From Flavobacteriaceae bacterium (GTDB taxonomy: Bacteria; Bacteroidota; Bacteroidia; Flavobacteriales; Flavobacteriaceae), in the NCBI GenBank assembly GCA_002707025.1, contig PALG01000029.1, positions 186,001 to 250,000 on the forward strand: 64,000 bases of DNA, written 5' to 3'. The notes below the pieces were generated by a model. That model saw nothing but the letters and a program-made list of their open reading frames with translations. It had not been told where the DNA came from and searched no databases. Positions 1-8,347 of this stretch are shown one piece after another. A program made the translations under genes and the position numbers. Position 1 is the first letter of the stretch. Each line of letters begins with the position of its first letter.

Positions 1-140
1 TTATTGGTTAAAACACTTCCGGCGGCCTCCATCACTTGAGGACTTACAAAATTTTCGGAAGCAATAAGTTCCAAACCATTAATTTGACGTTGTTTTTCGG
101 CTTCAATTAATTCAAATATTTGTTCGTCTCTAGCTATCAT
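1..140 (-). CDS. glyA: Serine hydroxymethyltransferase, N-terminal fragment
   Basis: The first 46 codons of a minus-strand gene that runs off the left edge. The translation starts [19 protein letters not shown] and continues with [20 protein letters not shown], which is the highly conserved N-terminal signature of serine hydroxymethyltransferase. The enzyme is PLP-dependent and converts serine plus tetrahydrofolate to glycine plus methylene-tetrahydrofolate in the cytosol. Only the N-terminal arm is visible; the PLP lysine lies outside. The gene is divergent from fahA, with a TAnnTTTG -7 box 24 nt before the ATG. Confidence 0.95.
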   Translation of the reverse strand, partial: MIARDEQIFELIEAEKQRQINGLELIASENFVSPQVMEAAGSVLTN

Positions 141-248
141 GATTTGTAAAAAGTTAAGAAAAACCAAAAATACAAAATGCTTAGGGTTACTAGGGAAGAA
201 ATTATATATTTGATTAACAATTTACGAACAATTTAAAAATACCGATTT
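141..248. promoter_or_regulatory. Divergent promoter region glyA / fahA
   Basis: This 108-bp divergent spacer contains one Bacteroidota -7 box on each strand. TATTTTTG on the minus strand (165-172) serves glyA. TATATTTG on the plus strand (205-212) serves fahA and leaves a leader of about 30 nt. The -33 elements are weak on both sides. Assignment is by motif match only. Confidence 0.5.
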
Positions 249-1529
249 ATGCCACTCACTGCCAACGATCCCAACAGAAAAACCTGGTTAGACGTTCCTG
301 CCAACAGTGACTTCCCTATACAAAATATTCCTTTTGGGGTGTTCCTTACCCGTGACGATATCATTACCATAGGTACCCGAATAGGGGACACCGCCATAGA
401 CCTTGGTGCACTGCATCAATTAGGCTACTTTGATGGAATTGAACTTACGGACGATATTTTCCTTCAGGATAGCTTAAACGATTTTATTGCCGACGGAAGA
501 AAAACCTGGCGGTTGGTGCGTAATCGCATCGCAAAAATCTTTGCACACGATAATGCGAAACTACGTGATAATGCAGAACACCGGCAAAAGGTTTTGTTCG
601 ATTTGGATGAAATTGAAATGCAGCTTCCGGTAGATGTGGGGGATTACACCGACTTCTACGCGAGTAAGGAGCATGCCACCAATGTGGGTTCCTTATTCCG
701 TGATCCCGAAAATGCCTTAATGCCCAATTGGCTTCATGTGCCTATTGGCTACCACGGAAGAAGCTCTTCCATTGTTCCTTCTGGAACTCCCATAAGACGC
801 CCCGTAGGGCAATCAAAACCAGGCGACGACGGCGTACCGGGATTCGGCCCTTCCAAACTGCTGGATTTTGAATTGGAAATGGCTTTTATTACTACTGCAG
901 CAAACGATTTGGGGAAAACCATCGCTATTGAAGAAGCCGAAGAAAACATCTTCGGATTGGTACTTTTCAACGACTGGAGTGCCCGTGATATTCAAGCTTG
1001 GGAATATGTTCCTTTAGGACCCTTTCTTGGAAAAAGTTTTGCCTCCACCATTTCTCCCTGGATTGTTACCCTAGACGCTCTTGAGTCTTTTAGAACCAAA
1101 GGGCCGGACCAAGATCCCAAACCCCTTCCCTATCTTCAGCAAACGGGAAATAAAAATTACGACATCCATCTAGAAGCGAGTATCAAACCTTCTGGGGGTG
1201 TAGAGAACGTGGTTTGTCGCTCCAACTTTAAATACATGTACTGGTCCATGGTTCAGCAACTTGCACACCATACCGTAAATGGATGTAACGTACGTAGTGG
1301 CGATATGATGGGAAGTGGAACCATTTCCGGACCCACCCCAGATAGCTACGGATCGATGCTGGAACTTACTTGGCGTGGGCAAAATCCATTAAAATTAAGT
1401 GATGGTACCGAACGTAAATTCATTAACGATGGCGATACGGTCATCCTTCGTGGTTACAGCAAAAATGATCAAGTACGTATTGGTTTTGGGGAATGTAAAG
1501 GAAAGGTGCTTCCCGCAAGGCAAATCTAG
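249..1529 (+). CDS. fahA: Fumarylacetoacetase (fumarylacetoacetate hydrolase)
   Basis: 426 residues, the usual length of the full fumarylacetoacetase. It catalyses the last step of tyrosine/homogentisate breakdown, cleaving fumarylacetoacetate to fumarate and acetoacetate in the cytosol. The N-terminal domain (about 1-120) is followed by the FAH barrel with PIGYHGRSSSIVPSG (about residue 165), FELEMAF and the NDWSARDIQAWEYVPLGPF block, which carries metal and substrate ligands. The ATG at 249 fits the start of the family (MPLTANDPNRKTWL). No other tyrosine-catabolism gene is in the window; the gene stands alone next to glyA. The identity is clear. Confidence 0.95.
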   Translation: MPLTANDPNRKTWLDVPANSDFPIQNIPFGVFLTRDDIITIGTRIGDTAIDLGALHQLGYFDGIELTDDIFLQDSLNDFIADGRKTWRLVRNRIAKIFAHDNAKLRDNAEHRQKVLFDLDEIEMQLPVDVGDYTDFYASKEHATNVGSLFRDPENALMPNWLHVPIGYHGRSSSIVPSGTPIRRPVGQSKPGDDGVPGFGPSKLLDFELEMAFITTAANDLGKTIAIEEAEENIFGLVLFNDWSARDIQAWEYVPLGPFLGKSFASTISPWIVTLDALESFRTKGPDQDPKPLPYLQQTGNKNYDIHLEASIKPSGGVENVVCRSNFKYMYWSMVQQLAHHTVNGCNVRSGDMMGSGTISGPTPDSYGSMLELTWRGQNPLKLSDGTERKFINDGDTVILRGYSKNDQVRIGFGECKGKVLPARQI

Positions 1530-1579
1530 TTTGGCATAGCGCTTGTATTCCCTTAAGCAATAACCAAACTTTTTCAGTT

Positions 1580-2746
1580 ATGAGGACAACTATTACCCTT
1601 TTACTTTTGGCGCTATTGCTCACAGGATGTAATAGTGTAAAACGAAATCAGAAATTTTTGGCGCAAGGCGATTACGATGCCGTCATCGAATTGGCCTTAA
1701 AAAAACTGCAAAAAGATCCTAACGGGAAAAACAGCGAGGCACATGTTGCTTTTCTGGAGGAAGCTTTTAAAAGTGTCGTGGAGGAAGACCAGAGACGCAT
1801 CGCTTTTCTGAAAAAAGAGAATCAGCCTTCCAATACCCGTGAAATCTATTATACCTATTGTGATTTAGGAAAAAGACAGGAAGCTATTAGACCCTTGCTT
1901 TCTTTAATAGATACCGATATCCAATTGAAGGATTACAGTGCTGAAATATTAGCTTCTAAACGGAATTTTGCCGATTACCTTTTCAATGAAGGCAACAAAT
2001 ATTTAAGTCGGAATAGCATTCAAGATGCCCGGAAAGCCTATGGCTTTTTCAGTGATTTGAAAAATCTGCAACCGGATTATTTTCAGGTAGACGAAAAATT
2101 GGACGAAGCCCATTTTCAGGGAACCGATTTTGTTTTTGTAAAACTGAACAACCAGAGCAATCAAATTATTCCCTTCAGGTTAGAACGGGAACTATTGGAT
2201 TTCAATACCTACGGACTCGACGATTTCTGGACCGAATACCACACCCAAAAAGAACAAGGTATTTACTACAATTTTGGGATCGATGTAAATTTTGATGAAA
2301 TCACCATTTCCCCAGAACGTATTTCCGAAAAGGAATACCTTCGAAAAAAAACCATCAAGGATGGCTGGGAATACGTTTTGGATCGCTACGGAAACGTCGT
2401 GAAAGATAGCCTTGGCAACGATATAAAGGTTGATAAGTTCATTACGGTAACCGCGAAAGTTACTTATACCGAGCAAACCAAAGCAACCCGTGTAGGTGGA
2501 AATGTGGTGTATCGCGATTTAAACAGTAACCGTATTATGAATCGTCACCCGCTGGGAACAGAGTTTATCTTTGAAAACATTTTTGCCCGTTACCGAGGCG
2601 ATGAGAGAGCCTTGACTCAAGAAGACATGCAATTTAGCCGAAATGACTTTTTCCCGTTCCCATCGAACCAGCAAATGGTTTTGGATGCCGGAACCGAAAT
2701 GAAAGCAAGGCTGAAAGAAATACTGCAACAAAATAAATTGTACTGA
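1580..2746 (+). CDS. Putative lipoprotein with tetratricopeptide-like N-terminal half
   Basis: 388 residues starting with a lipoprotein signal peptide (residues 1-17, lipobox LLTGC). Residues 20-180 are helical and repeat-like (GDYDAVIELALKKLQKDP, then a second helix block with KAYGFFSDLKNLQPDY), resembling TPR units. The C-terminal half is predicted mixed beta and carries no motif I recognise. A mature protein anchored in the inner or outer membrane and facing the periplasm is expected. It is 50 nt downstream of fahA and ends at a strong terminator. I cannot name a function; TPR lipoproteins in this phylum often act in envelope complexes, but that is only a general inference. Confidence 0.7.
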   Translation: MRTTITLLLLALLLTGCNSVKRNQKFLAQGDYDAVIELALKKLQKDPNGKNSEAHVAFLEEAFKSVVEEDQRRIAFLKKENQPSNTREIYYTYCDLGKRQEAIRPLLSLIDTDIQLKDYSAEILASKRNFADYLFNEGNKYLSRNSIQDARKAYGFFSDLKNLQPDYFQVDEKLDEAHFQGTDFVFVKLNNQSNQIIPFRLERELLDFNTYGLDDFWTEYHTQKEQGIYYNFGIDVNFDEITISPERISEKEYLRKKTIKDGWEYVLDRYGNVVKDSLGNDIKVDKFITVTAKVTYTEQTKATRVGGNVVYRDLNSNRIMNRHPLGTEFIFENIFARYRGDERALTQEDMQFSRNDFFPFPSNQQMVLDAGTEMKARLKEILQQNKLY

Positions 2747-2754
2747 AACTAAAA

Positions 2755-2781
2755 ATGCCCCTTAGAAAAGGGGCTTTTTTT
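2755..2781. terminator. Bidirectional Rho-independent terminator
   Basis: Perfect 7-bp stem GCCCCTT/AAGGGGC (2757-2763 / 2768-2774) with loop agaa, T-run on the plus side and A-run on the other. It sits between the convergent lipoprotein gene and ytxJ and can serve both. Its T-run reaches the ytxJ stop codon. Confidence 0.85.
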
Positions 2782-3175
2782 ATACAAATTTTTCGATATC
2801 GGAAGCTTGGATGCCTTGATGGGAAGCGTGATGAACTGTGCTTTCATTTTGAATGATCAATAACTGCGGACTTTGATGTACCACCTGAAATTGAATCGCT
2901 ACTTCGTTGGAAACGTCCCGAAACACTAAAAGATCTAAGTAATACAAATCGATTTTTCCGTCTTCCACAGCATAATCCCTTTCAAAGGTACGTAGGACCA
3001 TTCTACTTATTCCACAAGTGGTAGAATGCTTAAAAATAACGACAGGACGTGTTTTAGAAGTTTCTTTAACAACCTCTAGTTGTTCTAATCGTGTGAGTTT
3101 CTTCCAAGGTAAGGTTTTAGACTCTTTGGCCGAATTTTCCTTATTACCATTTCCGAATAAATTAAAAAATCCCAT
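2780..3175 (-). CDS. ytxJ: Bacillithiol-system redox-active protein YtxJ
   Basis: 131 residues matching the YtxJ (DUF2847) family, a small thioredoxin-fold protein associated with bacillithiol metabolism and proposed to act as a monothiol bacilliredoxin. The core runs from KKLTRLEQLEVV through VIFKHSTTCGISRMVL, with the single conserved Cys in TCGIS, to a C-terminal segment SPQLLII, the usual cis-proline region of the fold. A lysine-rich N-terminal tail of about 28 residues precedes the domain. Cytosolic, no signal peptide. A TACTTTTG -7 box lies 26 nt upstream. No bacillithiol synthesis gene is in this window. Confidence 0.85.
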   Translation of the reverse strand: MGFFNLFGNGNKENSAKESKTLPWKKLTRLEQLEVVKETSKTRPVVIFKHSTTCGISRMVLRTFERDYAVEDGKIDLYYLDLLVFRDVSNEVAIQFQVVHQSPQLLIIQNESTVHHASHQGIQASDIEKFV

Positions 3176-3201
3176 AATTCCATTTATGTATTAAAGTCGT
3201 G

Positions 3202-3209
3202 CAAAAGTA
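3202..3209 (-). promoter_or_regulatory. -7 promoter box of ytxJ
   Basis: TACTTTTG read on the minus strand, an exact match to the Bacteroidota TAnnTTTG -7 consensus, 26 nt before the ytxJ ATG. No TTG at the ideal -33 spacing was seen. Confidence 0.5.
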
Positions 3210-3261
3210 ACAGACTTTACACAAACTTTTCCATTCGAATATGTATCTTTAATATCAGGAT

Positions 3262-4338
3262 ATGAAAAAACTACACAAAACCAAAAGAAAGAGTCATAAA
3301 AAAACCATCGGTAAAGCACCAGGTACTGCGGGTTATGTTGGGGATAAAAATCGGGAAGTTACCGATATAGAAATTTATGAATACTCAAAAGATCATTTCG
3401 AGGTCATTAAAACCAACGATGTTGAAGATTCCTTCAAATTTAAAACTACCGACCAGATTACCTGGATTAATATAAATGGATTAAATCTTACCGATGAAAT
3501 TTCCAAATTGGGAAATTTCTACGATTTACATCCTTTGGTGATGGAGGATATCCTAAATACCGATCACCGTCCCAAAGTGGATGAATACAAAGACTATCTT
3601 TTTATAGTATTGAAAATGCTGTATTTCAATAAGGAACAGCAATTTACGGTGGAGCATATTTCCTTAATTGTAGGTAAAAATTATGTGCTTACGTTCCAAG
3701 AATCCGAGGAAGATCTTTTCGACCCCCTAAGAGCACGTCTCGACAATCCCGAATCCCGAATCCGAACGTTTGGTGCGGATTATCTAGCTTTTGCCCTCAT
3801 GGATACGATTGTGGATAACTACTTTGCCGTAGTAGAGGATTTTGGAGATAAAATTGAAACATTGGAGGATCAATTATTTGATGAAAACCCAATTGAATCC
3901 ACTCCGCAGGACATTCAAGCTTTAAAACGGGAAGTGCTTCGAATTCGTAGGAGCGTGTTTCCTTTAAGGGAAGTGATTTCCCGAATCGAAAAAATTGAAA
4001 ACCCCATTATTGAAGAACGCACCCGCGATTACTTTAGGGACGTATACGACCATATCATTCAAATCAATGAAAATATTGAAATCTATCGCGATATGGTATG
4101 GGGCCTTATGGACATGTACATGACCACGGTAAGCAATAAGATGAACAACATTATGAAAGTGCTTACCATTATCGCCACAATTTTTATCCCGTTAACTTTT
4201 ATCGCCGGAATCTACGGAATGAACTTCGATCACATGCCCGAATTGCATTACCAATATAGCTACTATATTTTATGGGGCGTGATGATTCTTGTATTCCTGG
4301 CAATGTTGTATTACTTCAGAAGAAAAGGTTGGCTGTAA
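3262..4338 (+). CDS. corA: Magnesium/cobalt transporter CorA
   Basis: 358 residues, typical for CorA. The pentameric inner-membrane channel carries Mg2+ (also Co2+/Ni2+). The long cytosolic domain (about 1-290) ends in the stalk helix, followed by two C-terminal membrane helices. The first is closed by the signature YGMNF (the GMN selectivity motif) and the MPE loop lies between them. The short tail YFRRKGWL is positively charged, as usual. A TATCTTTA box lies 10 nt before the ATG. The stop codon is 1 nt from the stop of the convergent HNH gene. Confidence 0.95.
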   Translation: MKKLHKTKRKSHKKTIGKAPGTAGYVGDKNREVTDIEIYEYSKDHFEVIKTNDVEDSFKFKTTDQITWININGLNLTDEISKLGNFYDLHPLVMEDILNTDHRPKVDEYKDYLFIVLKMLYFNKEQQFTVEHISLIVGKNYVLTFQESEEDLFDPLRARLDNPESRIRTFGADYLAFALMDTIVDNYFAVVEDFGDKIETLEDQLFDENPIESTPQDIQALKREVLRIRRSVFPLREVISRIEKIENPIIEERTRDYFRDVYDHIIQINENIEIYRDMVWGLMDMYMTTVSNKMNNIMKVLTIIATIFIPLTFIAGIYGMNFDHMPELHYQYSYYILWGVMILVFLAMLYYFRRKGWL

Positions 4339-4339
4339 G

Positions 4340-4888
4340 CTAGTATTCCGTGACGCTGGACCAGTTTTCCCCAGTTTTGATTCGGTAAAGTTGCATTTCT
4401 GAAATACCGAATTGTTTTGCGATCATTTTCATGCGCGTACGCCGGTTGGGATCGTTGATCTTCCTCTTGATAAGCTTCACCTTGGTTTCGGTAAGTTTGG
4501 AATACGTACGCTTTCGGGGTTTGTTCTTGTATTCCGGATTACTGAATTGATGCACTTCCTTCTCCCTTTTGGTCGCCCATTTCAGGTTATCCAAGTGATT
4601 GTTCATCTTATCGTAATCCAAATGTATAACATACTCACCATCCCCTTGTTCCAGAAAAGTCTGTGCTACCAATTTGTGTACATAGCGACTCGTGAACTTT
4701 CCATTCTTACGTTGGCGTACCCTAAGGTTTGGATAGCCATTAATGCAAGTCTCATTCACCAGAAACTCTTCTTCTCGATTACAATTGATGATGCGACCGT
4801 AATTAGAGATCTTAAATTTTTCATTAGGATCGATCCCATCGTCAAAAACGATGTCTCTCCATTGCTCTTTTCTTAAATTCTGAATCAT
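4340..4888 (-). CDS. NUMOD4 / HNH homing-endonuclease-like protein
   Basis: 182 residues. Residues 8-45 (EQWRDIVFDDG through FKISNYGRIINC) match the NUMOD4 DNA-binding module. Residues 60-115 (VHKLVAQTFL, VIHLDYDKMNNHLDNLKWAT) match the HNH module of phage and intron homing endonucleases, with the His and paired Asn retained. The tail (about 130-182) carries a helix-turn-helix-like MIAKQFGISEMQLYRIKTGE segment of the NUMOD1/IENR kind. It is free-standing: no intron, intein or phage gene is nearby. It lies tail-to-tail with corA and head-to-head with clpB, with its own TATATTTG box (4932-4939). Nicking activity is plausible but unproven; it may be a domesticated DNA-binding protein. Confidence 0.8.
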   Translation of the reverse strand: MIQNLRKEQWRDIVFDDGIDPNEKFKISNYGRIINCNREEEFLVNETCINGYPNLRVRQRKNGKFTSRYVHKLVAQTFLEQGDGEYVIHLDYDKMNNHLDNLKWATKREKEVHQFSNPEYKNKPRKRTYSKLTETKVKLIKRKINDPNRRTRMKMIAKQFGISEMQLYRIKTGENWSSVTEY

Positions 4889-4931
4889 AATAAATTTAAA
4901 AAAGCTGCTCCCCTAAACTGTTTGTAGTTAA

Positions 4932-4939
4932 CAAATATA
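4932..4939 (-). promoter_or_regulatory. -7 promoter box of the HNH gene
   Basis: TATATTTG on the minus strand, exact TAnnTTTG match, 43 nt before the ATG of the NUMOD4/HNH gene and 27 bp from the first clpB operator-like repeat, so the two divergent promoters are closely spaced. Confidence 0.45.
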
Positions 4940-4966
4940 ACTTCAAAATATCATTTCATGCAAGTA

Positions 4967-5041
4967 TTTCAGACAAATTGTCTTGAAACAAACCTAATTT
5001 TTCAGTCATTTTGTCCTGTTTTTAGCTTGGCTTAGCTTTTG
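4967..5041 (+). promoter_or_regulatory. clpB promoter with tandem 19-bp operator-like repeats
   Basis: Two direct copies of a 19-bp element: TTTCAGACAAATTGTCTTG (4967-4985) and TTTCAGTCATTTTGTCCTG (5000-5018). They agree at 15 of 19 positions, start 33 bp apart (about three helical turns), and each carries a CAGnCA...TTGTC core with dyad symmetry. The second copy includes TTG (5011-5013), which lies 19 nt before TAGCTTTTG (5033-5041), a near match to the TAnnTTTG -7 box. One copy would therefore cover the -33 element, the geometry of a repressor site. The factor is unknown; a heat-shock repressor is the natural guess. Confidence 0.6.
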
Positions 5042-5068
5042 CCCTATACATTTCAAAAAAAAATAACG

Positions 5069-7669
5069 ATGAACTTTAATAATTTTACCATAAAATCACA
5101 AGAAGCGATTCAGCAAGCGCAACAGCTTGCCCAAAGCTTGGGGCATCAGCAAATTGAAAATGAACACCTGCTGAAAGCTCTTTTTGAAGTAGATGAAAAC
5201 GTCACCCCTTTCATCCTCAAAAAATTGAACGTAAACGTACCCTTACTTCAGCAACTATTGACCAAGCAATTGGAATCGTTTGCCAGAGTAGATGGAGGCG
5301 AAATTATGCTATCCCGTGAAGCAGCGAAAACAGTAAACGAAGCGAGCATTGTAGCGAAGAAAATGAACGATGAATATGTAAGTATTGAGCACTTATTACT
5401 TGCCATATTTAATTCTAAAAGTAGCATCGCACAAAGCTTAAAAGACCAAGGGGTCACCGAAAAAGCGTTGAAAGCAGCCATTGAGGAATTGCGCAAAGGA
5501 GACCGTGTCACTTCACAAAGTGCGGAAGAAACCTACAACTCCCTGAACAAATATGCCCGGAATTTGAATCAGTTGGCCAAGGACGGAAAACTAGATCCGG
5601 TGATTGGACGGGATGAGGAAATACGAAGAATCCTTCAAATTCTTTCCCGACGCACCAAAAACAATCCCATGCTTGTAGGGGAACCCGGTACCGGTAAAAC
5701 AGCCATTGCCGAAGGGCTGGCACACCGTATTGTAGACGGCGATGTCCCCGAAAACCTAAAAAGCAAGGAAATCTACTCTTTGGATATGGGGGCGCTTATT
5801 GCGGGAGCTAAATACAAGGGGGAATTCGAAGAACGATTAAAAGCCGTCATCAAGGAAGTTACTTCCAGTGATGGAAATATTGTCTTGTTTATTGATGAAA
5901 TCCATACGTTAGTGGGAGCTGGTGGCGGACAAGGAGCCATGGATGCGGCCAATATCCTGAAGCCTGCCCTCGCGCGTGGCGAACTACGTGCCATTGGAGC
6001 CACGACCCTAGATGAATACCAAAAGTATTTTGAAAAAGACAAAGCCCTAGAGCGTCGTTTTCAGAAAGTAACCGTAGATGAACCCGATACCGAAAGCGCT
6101 ATTTCCATTCTACGGGGTATCAAGGAAAAGTACGAAACACACCACAAGGTTCGCATTAAGGATGAAGCAATTATAGCCGCCGTAGAATTATCGCAACGCT
6201 ATATTACCAATCGCTTCTTGCCCGATAAAGCCATTGACTTGATGGATGAAGCGGCTTCGAAATTACGCATGGAGATCAATTCCAAGCCGGAAGAGCTGGA
6301 TGTATTGGACCGAAAAATCATGCAACTGGAAATTGAAATCGAAGCGATTAAGCGGGAGAAAGATGAAGCAAAACTGAAAACACTTCGGGCCGACTTAGCC
6401 AATTTAAAGGAAGAGCGAAACGAGTTGAACGCGCAGTGGAAAAGCGAAAAAGAGGTGGTGGAGAACGTTCAGAATACCAAAAAGGAATTGGAAGAGTTGC
6501 GTTTGGAAGCCGAAAAAGCAGAGCGGGAAGGCGACTTCGGAAAAGTAGCTGAAATCCGCTACGGAAAAATCAAGGAAGCCCAAGAGCGCTTAAATAAATT
6601 GGAAACCGAATTGGCCAATCAAGGGGAAAGCTCTTTAATTAAAGAGGAAGTGACCAATGACGACATTGCTGAAGTAGTCGCAAAATGGACCGGAATACCT
6701 GTAACCAAAATGCTACAGAGCGAGCGGGAAAAACTATTAAGACTGGAGGAAGAACTTCATAAACGCGTTGTAGGACAAGAAGAAGCCATTGTAGCCGTGA
6801 GTGATGCCATCCGAAGAAGTAGGGCAGGGTTACAGGACGCTAAAAAACCGATTGGTTCCTTCCTATTCCTAGGAACTACTGGTGTGGGTAAAACCGAATT
6901 GGCAAAGGCACTTGCAGAATATCTTTTTGATGATGAAAACGCCATGACCCGAATCGATATGAGCGAATATCAAGAACGCCACAGCGTTAGTAGATTGGTA
7001 GGGGCGCCTCCAGGATATGTGGGGTACGATGAGGGCGGACAGCTTACGGAAGCCGTACGACGCAAACCGTATTCGGTAGTATTGTTGGATGAAATTGAAA
7101 AAGCACATCCAGACACCTTCAACATCCTATTACAGGTATTGGATGAAGGACGTTTAACCGATAACAAAGGACGGGTTGCCGATTTCAAGAATACCATCAT
7201 TATCATGACCAGTAATATGGGAAGCCATATCATTCAAGAGAAGTTTGAAAGCGTTAAGGATATCGATACGGCCATGGAAGCAGCCAAGGTAGAGGTAATA
7301 GGGCTACTGAAACAATCGGTAAGGCCCGAGTTTCTTAATCGTATTGACGACATCATCATGTTCACGCCTTTAACGCAAGCAGATATCAAGGAAATTGTAG
7401 GGCTTCAGTTAAAAGGAGTGACCAAAATGCTTGCCAAGCAACATATTACTTTGGATGCTACGGAAGAAGCCATAGAACATTTGTCCAAGCACGGTTTCGA
7501 TCCGCAGTTTGGAGCAAGACCGGTAAAACGGGTCATTCAGAAAGAAGTGTTGAACGAACTATCAAAAGAGATCCTATCAGGAAAAATAAGTACCGACAGT
7601 ATCATTTTACTGGATAGTTTCGACGACCAATTGGTTTTCAGAAATCAGGAAGATTTAATAGAAAACTGA
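5069..7669 (+). CDS. clpB: ATP-dependent disaggregase ClpB (Hsp100)
   Basis: 866 residues from the ATG at 5069, which gives the normal ClpB start [18 protein letters not shown]; a TTG ten codons earlier is in frame but falls inside the promoter. The Clp N domain (about 1-150) is followed by AAA+ module 1 with Walker A GEPGTGKT, the coiled-coil middle domain (about 400-530) that distinguishes ClpB from ClpA/ClpC, and AAA+ module 2 with Walker A GTTGVGKT and the GYVG pore loop. The hexamer works with DnaK/DnaJ to resolubilise aggregated proteins after heat stress. It is likely stress-regulated through the repeat elements in front of it. Confidence 0.97.
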   Translation: MNFNNFTIKSQEAIQQAQQLAQSLGHQQIENEHLLKALFEVDENVTPFILKKLNVNVPLLQQLLTKQLESFARVDGGEIMLSREAAKTVNEASIVAKKMNDEYVSIEHLLLAIFNSKSSIAQSLKDQGVTEKALKAAIEELRKGDRVTSQSAEETYNSLNKYARNLNQLAKDGKLDPVIGRDEEIRRILQILSRRTKNNPMLVGEPGTGKTAIAEGLAHRIVDGDVPENLKSKEIYSLDMGALIAGAKYKGEFEERLKAVIKEVTSSDGNIVLFIDEIHTLVGAGGGQGAMDAANILKPALARGELRAIGATTLDEYQKYFEKDKALERRFQKVTVDEPDTESAISILRGIKEKYETHHKVRIKDEAIIAAVELSQRYITNRFLPDKAIDLMDEAASKLRMEINSKPEELDVLDRKIMQLEIEIEAIKREKDEAKLKTLRADLANLKEERNELNAQWKSEKEVVENVQNTKKELEELRLEAEKAEREGDFGKVAEIRYGKIKEAQERLNKLETELANQGESSLIKEEVTNDDIAEVVAKWTGIPVTKMLQSEREKLLRLEEELHKRVVGQEEAIVAVSDAIRRSRAGLQDAKKPIGSFLFLGTTGVGKTELAKALAEYLFDDENAMTRIDMSEYQERHSVSRLVGAPPGYVGYDEGGQLTEAVRRKPYSVVLLDEIEKAHPDTFNILLQVLDEGRLTDNKGRVADFKNTIIIMTSNMGSHIIQEKFESVKDIDTAMEAAKVEVIGLLKQSVRPEFLNRIDDIIMFTPLTQADIKEIVGLQLKGVTKMLAKQHITLDATEEAIEHLSKHGFDPQFGARPVKRVIQKEVLNELSKEILSGKISTDSIILLDSFDDQLVFRNQEDLIEN

Positions 7670-7680
7670 ACGTTACGGGT

Positions 7681-7723
7681 CTAAGGAACCCCTTGCTGAA
7701 GTCCTTTCGGCAAAAAACCTTAG
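7681..7723 (+). terminator. Nested hairpin downstream of clpB
   Basis: Outer arms CTAAGG (7681-7686) and CCTTAG (7718-7723) enclose an inner stem GCTGAA/TTCGGC (7695-7700 / 7706-7711, one G-U pair), followed by a short T stretch. It starts 11 nt after the clpB stop and could be a terminator or an mRNA 3'-end stabilising structure. A second, clearer terminator follows at 7744. Confidence 0.45.
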
Positions 7724-7743
7724 TTTTCATATTTGGTTAGTTG

Positions 7744-7783
7744 AATACGACCCTTGGATATTGTTCCAGGGGTCGTATTTTTG
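7744..7783. terminator. Rho-independent terminator after clpB
   Basis: Arms AATACGACCCTTGG and CCAGGGGTCGTATT, a 14-bp stem with one wobble pair, loop atattgtt, followed by TTTG and more T. The strongest terminator between clpB and the thioesterase gene. Confidence 0.85.
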
Positions 7784-7800
7784 TTTAAAACTAAAAAATC

Positions 7801-8286
7801 ATGTCCAAAGAACCTCCAAAAATTCTCGAAAGTAAAACTACGATACGTTTTCAGCATTGCGATCCCTTTAATCATTTAAATAATTCGGAATACCTGAACT
7901 ATATGGTAAATGCTCGGGAAGACCAATTAATTCAGCATTACGATATCGACATATACAAACTGGGAAGGGAACAAGGAAAAAGCTGGGTAGTTGGAAGCAA
8001 CCAAATTGCTTACCTAAGACCTGCCTGGTTAATGGAAGAAGTCGTCATCCAATCTCAGCTATTACATTTTGACGAAACCAGTCTTAACGTGGAATTACGC
8101 ATGTTCAATCGTGACAAAACCGAACTGAAGGCATTGATGTGGAGCCATTATGTCCATTTTAATCTTCAAACCCAAAAAAGGGAAACCCACGAGGCGCGAT
8201 TTATGGATTTATTTGATTCGGTAAAAACCCCAGTAACGCATAAAAGCTTTGAAGAGAGGGTACTACACTTCAAAAACAAAAAATAA
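7801..8286 (+). CDS. Hotdog-fold acyl-CoA thioesterase family protein
   Basis: 161 residues of the 4HBT/thioesterase hotdog fold. The N-terminal strand RFQHCDPFNHLNNSEYLNYM carries the D-x-x-x-H-x-N catalytic pattern of the YbgC/FcbC type, followed by the long helix (ARED...YDI) and a beta sheet ending SHYVHFNLQTQKRE. A cytosolic enzyme hydrolysing an acyl-CoA or acyl-ACP is expected; the substrate cannot be told from sequence. It is transcribed alone after the clpB terminator. A second hotdog protein of the same superfamily lies at 43050-43448. Confidence 0.85.
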   Translation: MSKEPPKILESKTTIRFQHCDPFNHLNNSEYLNYMVNAREDQLIQHYDIDIYKLGREQGKSWVVGSNQIAYLRPAWLMEEVVIQSQLLHFDETSLNVELRMFNRDKTELKALMWSHYVHFNLQTQKRETHEARFMDLFDSVKTPVTHKSFEERVLHFKNKK

Positions 8287-8347
8287 AATGTAACAAATTT
8301 GAAGCAGGCTCGTCATAATAGTGTAGTAACCAACTAAACTTTATATT

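Noticed and set aside
4412-4876. 154-residue plus-strand ORF
   Set aside because: Fully antisense to the NUMOD4/HNH gene, whose own product has recognisable modules. No family features in the plus-strand translation.
5039-5068. TTG at 5039 as the clpB start
   Set aside because: It lies inside the -7 region, and the ATG at 5069 gives the conserved ClpB N terminus.
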